A stretch of DNA of 42,541 nucleotides, taken from positions 1-42,541 of the forward strand of contig NZ_AJTS01000031.1 of assembly GCF_000275725.1 (NCBI RefSeq), written 5' to 3'. This DNA comes from Vreelandella stevensii S18214 (GTDB lineage: Bacteria; Pseudomonadota; Gammaproteobacteria; Pseudomonadales; Halomonadaceae). A model generated the notes under the pieces. The model saw nothing but the letters and a program-made list of their open reading frames with translations. It made no database searches and was not told the DNA's origin. The translations under genes were made by a program, and so were the position numbers. Shown piece after piece: positions 8,719 to 16,644 of this stretch (positions are counted from its first letter, which is position 1; each line of letters opens with the position of its first letter).

Positions 8719-9129
8719 TCAGCTCTTGCGTGACGACTGGCTGGTGGCCTTGGCCGAGGACTCGCCTTTCGCGGTTGCCGTGGCCTGTTCGCTCATTTTT
8801 TGCCCGGCTTCGCTGAACAGCTTCTCCATTTCTGTCTTGAACTGCAGGGTCATCTCGCCCATGGCGCGGGCATCTTCCTGCATCTGCTGGGAAAGCTCGT
8901 TCATCATTTCCGCTTGCCGGGTACCGAAGTCACGCAGGCTTTCGGCATCGTTGATTTCGGTGGCGCTGCGAATACGCTCGGTCCCCATCTGGCTGTAGCG
9001 CTTCATGGCTTCCAGCTGGTACTGGGTCATCTTTTCCATGTTGTTGAGCATCAGCGAGTTCATCTTGCGCATCGGCTCGAACATCTGGCGGGTCTGGGCG
9101 CTGAACGCCTCTAGCATCTTGTCTTGCAT
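8719..9129 (-). CDS. phaP: phasin-family granule-associated protein
   Basis: This 136-residue protein is almost wholly alpha-helical and amphipathic. It is rich in Met, Gln and Glu, with a Ser/Ala/Lys-rich tail (SSAKATSQSSRKS), all typical of phasins that coat PHA granules. Segments such as FEPMRKMNSLMLNNMEKM and MQEDARAMGEMT resemble the phasin_2 family. The ATG at 9129 follows AGGAGCTACCACA. A hairpin separates it from phaC, and a palindromic candidate operator lies about 65 nt upstream. The family assignment rests on composition and context, as phasins diverge strongly in sequence. Confidence 0.88.
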   Translation of the reverse strand: MQDKMLEAFSAQTRQMFEPMRKMNSLMLNNMEKMTQYQLEAMKRYSQMGTERIRSATEINDAESLRDFGTRQAEMMNELSQQMQEDARAMGEMTLQFKTEMEKLFSEAGQKMSEQATATAKGESSAKATSQSSRKS

Positions 9130-9193
9130 TGTGGTAGCTCCTATCTCTCATTCCCTGGCATGAGCCTGGAGTGGCTCATTCACATCGCAATTA

Positions 9194-9208
9194 TTGTGCA
9201 TCGCACAA
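9194..9208. promoter_or_regulatory. candidate PhaR-type operator upstream of phasin
   Basis: A perfect inverted repeat, TTGTGC-N3-GCACAA, lies in the spacer between the DUF6489 gene and the phasin. Its TGC-N3-GCA core resembles the TGC/GCA sites bound by PhaR in other PHA producers. The heptamer CATCGCA also recurs at 9183 and 9199. No phaR gene is in the window, so the regulator is inferred. Confidence 0.5.
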
Positions 9209-9256
9209 AGAGTAATCGCTGGCTTACCGCTTGACAACTCTGCTTTGGCGGCAGCC

Positions 9257-9628
9257 CTACCCTTTAGCGCGGGTTCGTGACGAGGCGGCTTTCGCCTTGG
9301 TACCTCGACTGCTGGCCGTGCTGGGTGCCTCTTGCTCCTCGCGGGACTGGCTGCTGCTGGTGGCACTGGAACCCGCCTGCCGCAGCATGTCCAGCATCAT
9401 CTGCTGGTAGGTACCGAAGTTGGCCAGCCCCTGCGATAGCCCTTGTTGCATCATCGGCTGCTGCAGGAACGGGCGCATCAGGCTCATGGGGTCGTAACCC
9501 TCCACCCCGGACTCCATCTGGTGCTGGATGTTGTCCAGCAGGCTTTGCTGAAACGCCTCGACATCCGGTAGCCCCAGCGAACGCCGAAACTCGTCCGGCG
9601 TCAGGTCAAACTCAACGTTGATCTTCAT
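9257..9628 (-). CDS. DUF6489-family protein of the PHA cluster
   Basis: This 123-residue protein starts MKINVEFDLTPDEFRRSLGLPDV, the hallmark N-terminus of the DUF6489 family, which has no established function. The first 30 residues are the conserved part. A Gln/Met-rich amphipathic middle (about 30-85) and a low-complexity Ser/Ala/Arg/Lys tail resemble the tail of the phasin next door. The ATG at 9628 is chosen over one 7 codons upstream because AAGGAG lies 6 nt before it. It is the first gene of the pha cluster on this strand, so a role in granule surface or nucleoid attachment is plausible but only inferred. Confidence 0.75.
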   Translation of the reverse strand: MKINVEFDLTPDEFRRSLGLPDVEAFQQSLLDNIQHQMESGVEGYDPMSLMRPFLQQPMMQQGLSQGLANFGTYQQMMLDMLRQAGSSATSSSQSREEQEAPSTASSRGTKAKAASSRTRAKG

Positions 9629-9688
9629 AGGTGACTCCTTGACCGTCATGCTTGAGTGTAGCAGCGAACCCCGAGGCGTACCGTGGCG

Positions 9689-10780
9689 TTATCGCTGGCC
9701 GATAGTCGGTGTATCAACGCTGACATCGGCATTCTGCCCACGGTGGCGCAGCCAGTGATCCAGCAGCGTCATGGCCATCATGGCTTCGGCAATCGGCGTG
9801 GCACGAATGCCCACACAGGGGTCATGACGCCCCTTGGTAATCACCTCCACCGGCTCGCCGTGCACGTCGATTGAGCGGCCCGGCGTGGTGATGCTGGAGG
9901 TCGGTTTCAGCGCCAGCCGTGCCACGATGGGCTGGCCACTGGAAATACCGCCCAGCACGCCCCCGGCATGGTTGGAGAGGAACCCCTCAGGGGTCAGCTC
10001 ATCGCGGTGCTCGCTGCCCCGCTGTGCCACGCAGCCAAAACCGGCGCCAATCTCGATGCCTTTTACCGCATTGATGCTCATCAGACCATGCGCCAGATCA
10101 GCATCCAGACGATCGAATACCGGCTCGCCCAGGCCTACCGGCACGCCTTCCGCCACCACGGTGATCTCTGCCCCCACCGAGTCCTGGTCACGGCGCAGCT
10201 GATCCATGTAGCTTTCCAGCTCAGGCACTTTGTCCGGATCGGGGCAGAAGAAGGCATTCTGCTCGACGCTGTCCCAGTCTTTGAAGTCGATCTTGATCGG
10301 CCCCAGCTGGCTCATGTAGCCACGAATCTGAATGCCCTGTGCCGCCAGTACTTTCTTGGCAATGGCTCCGGCCGCCACGCGCATGGCGGTTTCCCGAGCG
10401 CTGGAGCGCCCACCGCCCCGGTAGTCACGATGCCCATACTTGTGATGGTAGGTGTAGTCGGCATGGGCGGGCCGGAACTGATCCTTGATCTTCGAGTAGT
10501 CCTTGGAGCGCTGGTCGGTATTCTCGATCAGCAGGCCAATGGAGGTCCCCGTGGTCTTGCCTTCGAACACGCCAGAGAGAATGCGGACCTGATCCGGCTC
10601 CTTGCGCTGGGTAGTATGCCGGGAGCTGCCGGGGCGGCGGCGATCCAGGTCACCCTGCAGATCGGCTTCGCTAATCTCGATACCGGGCGGGCAGCCATCG
10701 ACGATGGCCCCCAGCGCAGGGCCGTGGCTTTCGCCAAAGGTGGTGACGGTAAACAGTTTGCCAAAGGTGTTGCCAGACAT
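9689..10780 (-). CDS. aroC: chorismate synthase
   Basis: AroC converts 5-enolpyruvylshikimate 3-phosphate to chorismate, the last common step of aromatic biosynthesis, using reduced FMN as cofactor. The signature motifs are present: GESHG near the N-terminus (about residues 16-20), a central [15 protein letters not shown] segment, and a C-terminal region with RATP and DPCVGIRA. The length (363 aa) is normal. The ATG at 10780 is chosen because homologues start [10 protein letters not shown] and GAGG lies upstream; the open frame continues 11 codons further. It lies 13 nt after prmB on the same strand, the same pairing as in E. coli. Confidence 0.97.
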   Translation of the reverse strand: MSGNTFGKLFTVTTFGESHGPALGAIVDGCPPGIEISEADLQGDLDRRRPGSSRHTTQRKEPDQVRILSGVFEGKTTGTSIGLLIENTDQRSKDYSKIKDQFRPAHADYTYHHKYGHRDYRGGGRSSARETAMRVAAGAIAKKVLAAQGIQIRGYMSQLGPIKIDFKDWDSVEQNAFFCPDPDKVPELESYMDQLRRDQDSVGAEITVVAEGVPVGLGEPVFDRLDADLAHGLMSINAVKGIEIGAGFGCVAQRGSEHRDELTPEGFLSNHAGGVLGGISSGQPIVARLALKPTSSITTPGRSIDVHGEPVEVITKGRHDPCVGIRATPIAEAMMAMTLLDHWLRHRGQNADVSVDTPTIGQR

Positions 10781-10793
10781 GGGCGTTATTTCC

Positions 10794-11753
10794 TCACGCA
10801 AAAGACGCCGCATGGGCGTCGAGTTCAGCGGCGCTCAGGGCAAACACGCCCTGGCCGCCACGCTCGAAGTCAAGCCACATAAAGGGCACGTCGGGGAAAG
10901 CGGCCTCTACATGACGGTCGGAGTTGCCCACCTCGACGATCAGCCAGCCGTCGTCGCTCAAATGGCGGCGCGCGTCACGCAGAATACGCCGGACGATATC
11001 CAGCCCATCGCTGCCAGCGCCCAGCGCAAGGTCCGGCTCGTGGCGGAACTCGGCGGGCATGGTCGCCAGGTCGCGGGCGTCCACGTAGGGCGGGTTCGAG
11101 ACGATCAGGTCAAATGTCTGCCCCTGAAGGCCGCTGAACACGTCCGACTCCCAGGCGCGCACTCGGTCACCGACACCGTGACGGGTGATGTTCTGGCGCG
11201 CCACGGCCAGGGCGTCCTGGCTGATATCCGCCAGCGCGACATCACAGGTGGGCAGCACCAGCGCCGTGGCGATGCCGATACAGCCGGAGCCGGTACACAG
11301 GTCCAGCACCCGAGCGGGGGGCTCTTCGGGGAACCAGGCGGCAAAGCCATCTTCAATCAGCTCGGCAATGGGCGAGCGCGGAATCAGCACGCGCTCGTCT
11401 ACCGAGAAGGGGTAACCCGCGAAGAAGGCCTCACCCAGCAGGTAGGGCAACGGGCGACGAGTGGTGATGCGCTCGCGGGCGAGCTTGATGATGCGCGAAC
11501 GCTCCATGGGGAGCAGCCGCGCATCGAGCACAGCGGGGTCGACGTTCCAGGGCAAGTGCAGCGCGCCCAGGCTCAGGGCGACCGCTTCGTCCCAGGGGGA
11601 CTGCGTGCCGTGGCCATAATGCAGGCCCGCCAGGTAGAACTCGCTGGAGACCCAGCGCAGGTAATCGCGCAGCGTTATCAGCTCGTGTGCCAGCGTCGAA
11701 TCGGGCAGTGAAAGCGTAGAAGTGGACAGCTCTTCAGGGGAGTGCGTGGTCAC
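10794..11753 (-). CDS. prmB: ribosomal protein uL3 N5-glutamine methyltransferase PrmB
   Basis: PrmB methylates a glutamine of ribosomal protein uL3 with S-adenosylmethionine. The protein has an N-terminal helical domain, the SAM-binding loop [12 protein letters not shown] and the NPPY motif that binds the target glutamine amide. The alternative HemK/PrmC is less likely because the [23 protein letters not shown] segment and the prmB-aroC order are PrmB-like. The GTG start at 11753 is preferred as AGGAG lies 5 nt upstream, giving 319 residues against about 310 in E. coli. In-frame ATGs at 11771 and further upstream are possible. It is divergent from smrB. Confidence 0.93.
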   Translation of the reverse strand: MTTHSPEELSTSTLSLPDSTLAHELITLRDYLRWVSSEFYLAGLHYGHGTQSPWDEAVALSLGALHLPWNVDPAVLDARLLPMERSRIIKLARERITTRRPLPYLLGEAFFAGYPFSVDERVLIPRSPIAELIEDGFAAWFPEEPPARVLDLCTGSGCIGIATALVLPTCDVALADISQDALAVARQNITRHGVGDRVRAWESDVFSGLQGQTFDLIVSNPPYVDARDLATMPAEFRHEPDLALGAGSDGLDIVRRILRDARRHLSDDGWLIVEVGNSDRHVEAAFPDVPFMWLDFERGGQGVFALSAAELDAHAASFA

Positions 11754-11823
11754 AGGGGCTCCTGGCAACATGACATCATGAGAGGATTGTACCTTTGACG
11801 CCACTCGGTTCACAGCCACGAGG

Positions 11824-11851
11824 TTCACAGCGACACCGGGCTCGCTATACT
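11824..11851 (+). promoter_or_regulatory. candidate smrB promoter
   Basis: TTCACA (11824-11829) and TATACT (11846-11851) are 16 nt apart and 45 nt before the smrB start. GGTTCACAGC occurs twice, at 11807 and 11822, and the second copy covers the -35. Confidence 0.5.
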
Positions 11852-11895
11852 ATGCATCTTTATCACCGTGTACTTTCACCGATGCCGAGCCGACC

Positions 11896-12459
11896 ATGAC
11901 GCGACACCTGCCCAACGACGACGATATCAGTGCCTTTCGCCAGGCACTGCAGGAAGCAGGCGTACGCCGTATTGCCACCAACCAGGCGGACCCCGGCAAA
12001 CCCAAACGGCAACCCGACAATCGCGAGGCCCGCCGCCGCGCCGCCGTGGAAGGCAGCACGCTGCAGGGCAGCGGCCGCACCTCCGACGGCCGTGTCGAAG
12101 CCGTGCGCCCCTCCGAGTACCTGGAGTTCAGCGTGCCGGACCTGCCCTGGCGCACCTTCAGCCAGCTCAAACGGGGGCAAACCGCCTGGCAAGCAGGGCT
12201 CGACCTGCATGGCTACACGCTGGAAGAGGCCCGCCTGGAGCTGGAGAGCTTTCTGGGCGATGCCGCAGCCCAGGGGCTGCGCTGCGTGCTGGTGGTACAC
12301 GGCAAGGCGTGGGGCAGCAGCGCGGATTTCCCTGTCTTGAAGAGTCACACCAACGCCTGGTTGCGAGAGTGGCCTGGCGTGCTGGCGTTTTGCTCCGCCA
12401 CCGACGTGGATGGCGGCACAGGGGCGGTCTATATTCTGCTGCGCAAACGCGGCCAGTAG
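11896..12459 (+). CDS. smrB: Smr-domain endonuclease SmrB (YfcN-like)
   Basis: SmrB cleaves mRNA at collided ribosomes and so starts rescue. The protein (187 aa) has a basic, probably flexible N-terminal part (about 1-80), then a C-terminal Smr domain with the conserved DLHG (residues 103-106) and an HGKAWG loop (135-140) in place of the common HGKG. The context, divergent from prmB-aroC, matches the E. coli yfcN-prmB arrangement and supports SmrB over SmrA. The ATG at 11896 has only a weak purine-rich upstream site. The tail ends in LLRKRGQ just before the convergent patatin gene. Confidence 0.9.
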   Translation: MTRHLPNDDDISAFRQALQEAGVRRIATNQADPGKPKRQPDNREARRRAAVEGSTLQGSGRTSDGRVEAVRPSEYLEFSVPDLPWRTFSQLKRGQTAWQAGLDLHGYTLEEARLELESFLGDAAAQGLRCVLVVHGKAWGSSADFPVLKSHTNAWLREWPGVLAFCSATDVDGGTGAVYILLRKRGQ

Positions 12460-12460
12460 C

Positions 12461-13477
12461 TCACTCGGTAGCGTCCGAGGCAATACTGGGCATGCGCCGC
12501 TCCAGCGCCTGATCCGCCAGATGGCGCCCCAGGCGAATCAACTCGTTGGCGCGATGGAACTCATAGGTACTGCAAACGGTTTTGGGCACTTCGATCAGCA
12601 CATCCGGCGGATACCCGGCCACCTTGTACTTGGCCAGCGCCGCCTGGGTGATATCGAACGACTCCAGAATCATGTCCAGCTTGCCCCACTCACGCTTGCC
12701 GCGCAGGTCGACGGTTTCATCGTCATCGTTCTCTTCTTCACCGCCGCCCAGGCCGCCCCACAGTCGGCGCGTGGTGGCGCGCACTTCGCTCATCCAACCG
12801 CCAATGTTGGCCTCTCGCTCGCGCTCCGAGGGGGTCTGCGGCGGGGCAGGCTCGTCACGGGGCAGCAGCTCTTCCAGGGTCACCGGCTGCGGGCTATGGG
12901 CCGTCGCGTTCACCGCCACCACAAAATCCGCTTCATGGGCGGCCAGAATGGGCATCATCGGCAGCGGGTTGAGCAGCCCGCCATCCACCAGCACCTGCTC
13001 GCCCAGGTTCACCGGAGTAATCACGCCAGGCACCGCAATGGAGGCGCGTATGGCGCGTAGCAGCGGGCCATTTTGAAACCACACTTCGCGCTGGCGTACC
13101 AGATCGGTGGCCACCGTGGTCACGGGGATCGGCAGATCCTCGATCAGTACGTCACCCACCAGCTCTTCCAGCTTGCTCATGACCTTGTTGGCCCGCATGG
13201 CCCCCATGGGGCTCCAGGTCACATCGACCAGCTTCAGCACGTCCAGATAGTCGAGATGGCACACCCAATCCCGATACTGGGGCAGCTTGCCCGATGCGTA
13301 GATACCGCCAATCAGCGCGCCCATGGAGCAGCCCGCTATCGAGATGATCTCGAAGCCCCGCGCTTCCAGCGCCTCGATCACGCCGATATGCGCGTAGCCT
13401 CTGGCCCCGCCGCTGCCCAGCACCAGAGCCACCTTGTTTCCCTCACCCAGCGCTCTCCCTGCCAACAGACTCACCAC
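12461..13477 (-). CDS. patatin-like phospholipase (RssA-type)
   Basis: This 338-residue patatin-fold hydrolase has all expected elements: the oxyanion glycine loop GSGGARG (residues 21-27), the nucleophile S51 in GCSMG and the dyad partner D165 in DGG. Substrates are presumably membrane lipids or acyl esters, which sequence cannot settle. After the catalytic domain an acidic stretch (about residues 229-255, EEENDDDE) precedes a C-terminal region unlike small patatins. Two GTG codons stand in tandem at 13477 and 13474, and GGAGGG precedes the first. Its stop is 1 nt from the convergent smrB stop. It follows the alpha/beta hydrolase gene on the same strand with a 50-nt gap. Confidence 0.9.
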   Translation of the reverse strand: MVSLLAGRALGEGNKVALVLGSGGARGYAHIGVIEALEARGFEIISIAGCSMGALIGGIYASGKLPQYRDWVCHLDYLDVLKLVDVTWSPMGAMRANKVMSKLEELVGDVLIEDLPIPVTTVATDLVRQREVWFQNGPLLRAIRASIAVPGVITPVNLGEQVLVDGGLLNPLPMMPILAAHEADFVVAVNATAHSPQPVTLEELLPRDEPAPPQTPSEREREANIGGWMSEVRATTRRLWGGLGGGEEENDDDETVDLRGKREWGKLDMILESFDITQAALAKYKVAGYPPDVLIEVPKTVCSTYEFHRANELIRLGRHLADQALERRMPSIASDATE

Positions 13478-13496
13478 GGCACACCCTCCTTCTTAT

Positions 13497-13535
13497 TTTT
13501 CACCGCTCTATTCTTCTCTTCACCGCTCTACTCTT
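13497..13535. repeat. short direct repeat between patatin and hydrolase genes
   Basis: TTCACCGCTCTA occurs at 13499 and again about 20 nt on, with a partial third TTCACCAC at 13535 running into the hydrolase stop. It looks like local slippage duplication next to the patatin ribosome site. Confidence 0.5.
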
Positions 13536-14412
13536 CACCACTGGGACTACAGCAAATCACCTCGGCGACCTGGGCCACGGCCTGCGGCTCCAGATGAAGA
13601 TGGTGCCCCCCCGCCAGCACATGGCGGGTGAGGCGGGGAACCGCCTGCCGAGCGGCCACCGCCCACTGGCGCTCACCGAGAATACCGCGCTCTCCTTCTA
13701 TCAATAGCACGGGGGCTTGAATCTCTGCCAGTATGGCCAGCACCTGCTGCGGCGTCAGGCGGACCAGGGAAGGCTTCAGCAGGCGGCTGTCGGTGCGCAT
13801 GGCGACCTTGCCATCCGCCGTGGCCTGGGTGTTACGCTCGACCAGCGGCCTGGCCGTGATAGCATCCAGCGGCGTCACGCCGCCTGCCACCCGGGCGGCA
13901 ACGGCCTGTTCGATATCCGCATACCGGGGCGTGCGCGAAGCGACGCGGCGGTGGGCGGTGAGGCCCTTGCGCAGCTGGCTGGCCGTCTCCTCTGCGGGCG
14001 TATTCAGTGCCCCCAGGCCATCCAGCAGCACCAACCGTGCGACACGCTCGGGCAGCGCCGCTGCCAGCAGGCAGGAGACTGCCGCCCCCATCGAGTGCGC
14101 CAGCAACGTGGCCTGCTCGATCTCCAGCGCCTCCATGGCATCCAGCACATCGTGAAGGTAGTCCCACAGCGCATAGTCGCTGCCGAAGGGCGCATGGGCC
14201 GAGTGGCCGTGCCCGCGAAAATCGAGGGCAACGATACGAATGTTGAGTCGCTTTACCAGCAAGGGGGCCAGCCGCGAGAAGCTCGCCGCGTTATCCAGCC
14301 AGCCGTGCAGGGCGACCCACACCGGGGCATCGTGGCGCCCCCAGCTCAGGGCCGCCAGGCGCCCATTGGCCAACGACAGCGGCGTACTGCCGCTAAACTC
14401 GGAACCTTTCAT
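13528..14412 (-). CDS. alpha/beta-hydrolase (SERHL/MEST-like serine hydrolase)
   Basis: This 294-residue alpha/beta-hydrolase has the oxyanion-hole motif HGWLDNAASF (residues 36-45), the nucleophile S107 in AHSMGAA, a probable acid E239 and a His pair in GGHHLHLE (270-271) near the C-terminus. The HGWLDN segment and GGHHLHLE are typical of the SERHL-like branch rather than of haloalkane dehalogenases. The ATG at 14412 is chosen as GAGAGGG lies just before it; the frame continues 24 codons upstream without a better site. It ends 50 nt before the patatin gene, so the two are probably cotranscribed. The substrate is unknown. Confidence 0.85.
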   Translation of the reverse strand: MKGSEFSGSTPLSLANGRLAALSWGRHDAPVWVALHGWLDNAASFSRLAPLLVKRLNIRIVALDFRGHGHSAHAPFGSDYALWDYLHDVLDAMEALEIEQATLLAHSMGAAVSCLLAAALPERVARLVLLDGLGALNTPAEETASQLRKGLTAHRRVASRTPRYADIEQAVAARVAGGVTPLDAITARPLVERNTQATADGKVAMRTDSRLLKPSLVRLTPQQVLAILAEIQAPVLLIEGERGILGERQWAVAARQAVPRLTRHVLAGGHHLHLEPQAVAQVAEVICCSPSGEE

Positions 14413-14550
14413 CAGCCCTCTCTCTTCACAAAAAACCCTGCGCCGGATGACGCTTCGAGCACCAAACGTTACCATGCCTGGCATAGCCTATGCGCTGATT
14501 TCGAGCGGCCCATGGTGGGCCACCCTTTCCTGTCTGCTGGAGACAACCCG

Positions 14551-14643
14551 ATGAAACCTCGTCGCGACACCCGCGCCCGCAATCTCGTGTTCTGGATCAC
14601 GGTCATCAGTGCGCTGGTGGTTGGCCTCTGGCTGGCCCGTTAG
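14551..14643 (+). CDS. 30-residue single-pass membrane peptide
   Basis: ATG at 14551 opens a 30-codon frame preceded by GGAG at a 9-nt spacing. The product has a basic head (MKPRRDTRARN) and one hydrophobic segment (LVFWITVISALVVGLWLA), an inside-positive membrane anchor. It is divergent from the hydrolase and ends 70 nt before the umuDC LexA box. I recognise no family. The charge and hydrophobicity pattern and ribosome site favour a real gene, but no homology test was possible. Confidence 0.55.
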   Translation: MKPRRDTRARNLVFWITVISALVVGLWLAR

Positions 14644-14713
14644 CCTCCTCGTACCCTTACCTTCGCCCCGGCACCTTGCATTTTTTTCCGCAGGAATGAA
14701 TACTGGCCACAAA

Positions 14714-14733
14714 TACTGTATATAAACACACTA
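14714..14733 (+). promoter_or_regulatory. LexA (SOS) box of umuDC
   Basis: TACTGTATATAAACACACTA matches the gammaproteobacterial LexA consensus (CTGT-N8-ACAG with an AT-rich centre) except at the last half-site, which reads ACAC. It lies 22 nt before the umuD start, so LexA would block the promoter. Confidence 0.85.
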
Positions 14734-14755
14734 TTCATTCGTGAGGAGCCCGACG

Positions 14756-15199
14756 ATGCCGTCTCAACCCACTGCCGTTGCGACCGCCTTGCCGTCAACG
14801 CCCTTGCCTCTTCCGTTTGCCTCGCTGAGTGGTCGCGCGGGTTTTAGCGGCTTTCCTTCCCCCGCGCAGGATTACGAGCCACGCACGCTGGATCTCAACA
14901 CGCGGCTGATCAAGCACCCGACACAGACGTTCTACCTGACTGCCCGCGGCGACAGCATGGAGGGGTGGGGCATCTTCGACGGCGACCTGCTGGTGGTAGA
15001 CCGCAGCGTGCCGCCTCGGCTGGGCCACATTGTGGTCGCCCTGTTCGACCAGGAGCTGTTGATCAAGCGCTACGCGCTGTATCGCGGTACGCCGCATTTG
15101 TGCTCGTCTCATCCGCACTACCCTCCGCTGCCGCTGGAAGAGGCCGAGTGCCAGCTATGGGGGGTAGTGCGCGCCGTCATTCATGAGTATTTGCCATGA
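14756..15199 (+). CDS. umuD: translesion polymerase V subunit UmuD
   Basis: UmuD is a LexA-like protein that cleaves itself on RecA filaments to UmuD', the active partner of UmuC. The 147-residue protein has the cleavage region SGFPSPAQDY, with the expected cut between S31 and G32. The Ser-Lys dyad is S67 (GDSMEG) and K104 (LLIKRY), with the same 37-residue spacing as E. coli S60/K97. The ATG at 14756 follows GAGGAG; a GTG five codons upstream is less likely. Its stop overlaps the umuC start (ATGA). The LexA box upstream predicts SOS induction. Confidence 0.95.
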   Translation: MPSQPTAVATALPSTPLPLPFASLSGRAGFSGFPSPAQDYEPRTLDLNTRLIKHPTQTFYLTARGDSMEGWGIFDGDLLVVDRSVPPRLGHIVVALFDQELLIKRYALYRGTPHLCSSHPHYPPLPLEEAECQLWGVVRAVIHEYLP

Positions 15200-16494
15200 T
15201 CGGTCTGGTGGATGCCAACAACTTTTACGTTTCCTGCGAGCGGGTATTCCAGCCCACGCTGGAAGGCAAGGCCGTGGGCGTCATGTCCAACAACGATGGC
15301 TGCGTGATTGCGCGCTCTGCCGAGCTGAAAGCCATGGGCATTGCCATGGGGACGCCAGCGTTCCAGCTGGAAGGGCTGCGGCGTCGGGGCCAGATCCATT
15401 TGTGCTCTTCCAACTACGAGCTGTACGGCGACATGTCGGCGCGGTTGGCACAGCTGCTGCGTGAAGCCTGCCCAGAGGTCGCCCCCTACTCCATTGATGA
15501 GATGTTCATTTACCTGGATGGCTTCGATGACGCCCAGTGCCAGGCCATGGGCGTGGCGCTACGCCGCCGTGTTCGCCGTTACCTGGGGTTGCCCGTCTGC
15601 GTTGGGCTGGCGGCCACGCATACGCTGGCCAAGCTGGCCAATCACGTGGCCAAGCAGCAGCCCCACTATCAAGGGGTATGTCTGCTGGCTGCCCACACTG
15701 CCACCACCCAGGCACTGCTCAAACAGCTTCCGGTGAGCGAGGTATGGGGAGTCGGCCGACGGCTTGCCGAGCAGCTCGCCGTGAGCGGTATTCGTACCGC
15801 CTGGCAGCTGCGTGATAGCGACCCCAGGCAGTTGCGCAAGCGCTTTTCGGTAGTGTTGGCGCGCACCGCCCTCGAGCTGCGCGGCACGCCTTGCCTGGAG
15901 ATGAACGCCGTCGAACAGCCCCGCCAGCGCATCATGACCTCACGCTCTTTCGGGCGTGCCACGGGGCGCAAGGAGGAACTGCACGATGCATTGCGCCAGC
16001 ACGCCCAGCGCAGCGCCGAGAAACTGCGCCAGCAGGGTAGTCTGGCCCGTGCGGTGCTGATGTTTCTGACCACCAGCCGCCATCGCAGGGACCTGCCCCA
16101 GCTGGCCCCCCGTGCCATGATTCCCCTCGATGCTCCCACCGACGACACGCGGCTCATTCTGCAGGCCGTCAAGGAAGGGATGGAGCAGATGTACCGCCCC
16201 GGATACGTGTTCATGAAAGCAGGCGTCATGCTGGTGGACCTGGTAGACGCCCAGCAGTACCAGCTCTCGCTGCTGGCACCGCCTGCCAAAGCGCACCCCC
16301 ACGTGATGCGGGCGGTGGATGCCATCAACCAGCGGATGGGGCAAGGCACCATCCACTTTGGCATGCGCGACCCGGACGCCGCTTGGCAGCTGCGCTGCGG
16401 GCACCGTTCGCGCCGCTACACCACGCGTTGGAACGAGTTGCTGGAAGCCGGCACCCACCCGGGAGCCATCGCGGCGTTTACTTCTCACCGATAG
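15196..16494 (+). CDS. umuC: DNA polymerase V catalytic subunit UmuC
   Basis: UmuC is a Y-family translesion DNA polymerase. The catalytic carboxylates are in place: D6 in GLVDANNFYVSCER, and D101/E102 in YSIDEMFIYLD. The palm/fingers domain covers about 1-230 and includes the helix-hairpin-helix VSEVWGVGRRLAEQL, followed by the little finger and a C-terminal DUF4113-like region that ends in RSRRYTTRWNEL. The length (432 aa) is close to E. coli UmuC. It overlaps umuD by 4 nt and must share the SOS promoter. DinB (Pol IV) is excluded by the umuD partner and the C-terminal domain. Confidence 0.96.
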   Translation: MIGLVDANNFYVSCERVFQPTLEGKAVGVMSNNDGCVIARSAELKAMGIAMGTPAFQLEGLRRRGQIHLCSSNYELYGDMSARLAQLLREACPEVAPYSIDEMFIYLDGFDDAQCQAMGVALRRRVRRYLGLPVCVGLAATHTLAKLANHVAKQQPHYQGVCLLAAHTATTQALLKQLPVSEVWGVGRRLAEQLAVSGIRTAWQLRDSDPRQLRKRFSVVLARTALELRGTPCLEMNAVEQPRQRIMTSRSFGRATGRKEELHDALRQHAQRSAEKLRQQGSLARAVLMFLTTSRHRRDLPQLAPRAMIPLDAPTDDTRLILQAVKEGMEQMYRPGYVFMKAGVMLVDLVDAQQYQLSLLAPPAKAHPHVMRAVDAINQRMGQGTIHFGMRDPDAAWQLRCGHRSRRYTTRWNELLEAGTHPGAIAAFTSHR

Positions 16495-16533
16495 CCGCTA
16501 GGCTAGTGATTCCGCACGCCAAAAGTTTGCCTT

Positions 16534-16644
16534 ATGTCCTATCAACGATCTGATGACGAGTATGCGCCCAGCCCGGACGTGGCCCATCGCCAGCTCAACG
16601 ACCTTCAGCGCCGCCTGAACACCGGGCAGGATTGGCCCTCCTAG
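16534..16644 (+). CDS. hypothetical 36-residue polar protein
   Basis: A 36-codon frame starts at 16534 and encodes an acidic, proline-containing N-terminus (MSYQRSDDEYAPSPD) and a helical QLNDLQRRLN stretch. Its stop overlaps that of the convergent transporter gene within a shared CTAG. No clear ribosome site precedes it. It could be a short accessory product downstream of umuC or chance; I recognise no family. Confidence 0.35.
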   Translation: MSYQRSDDEYAPSPDVAHRQLNDLQRRLNTGQDWPS

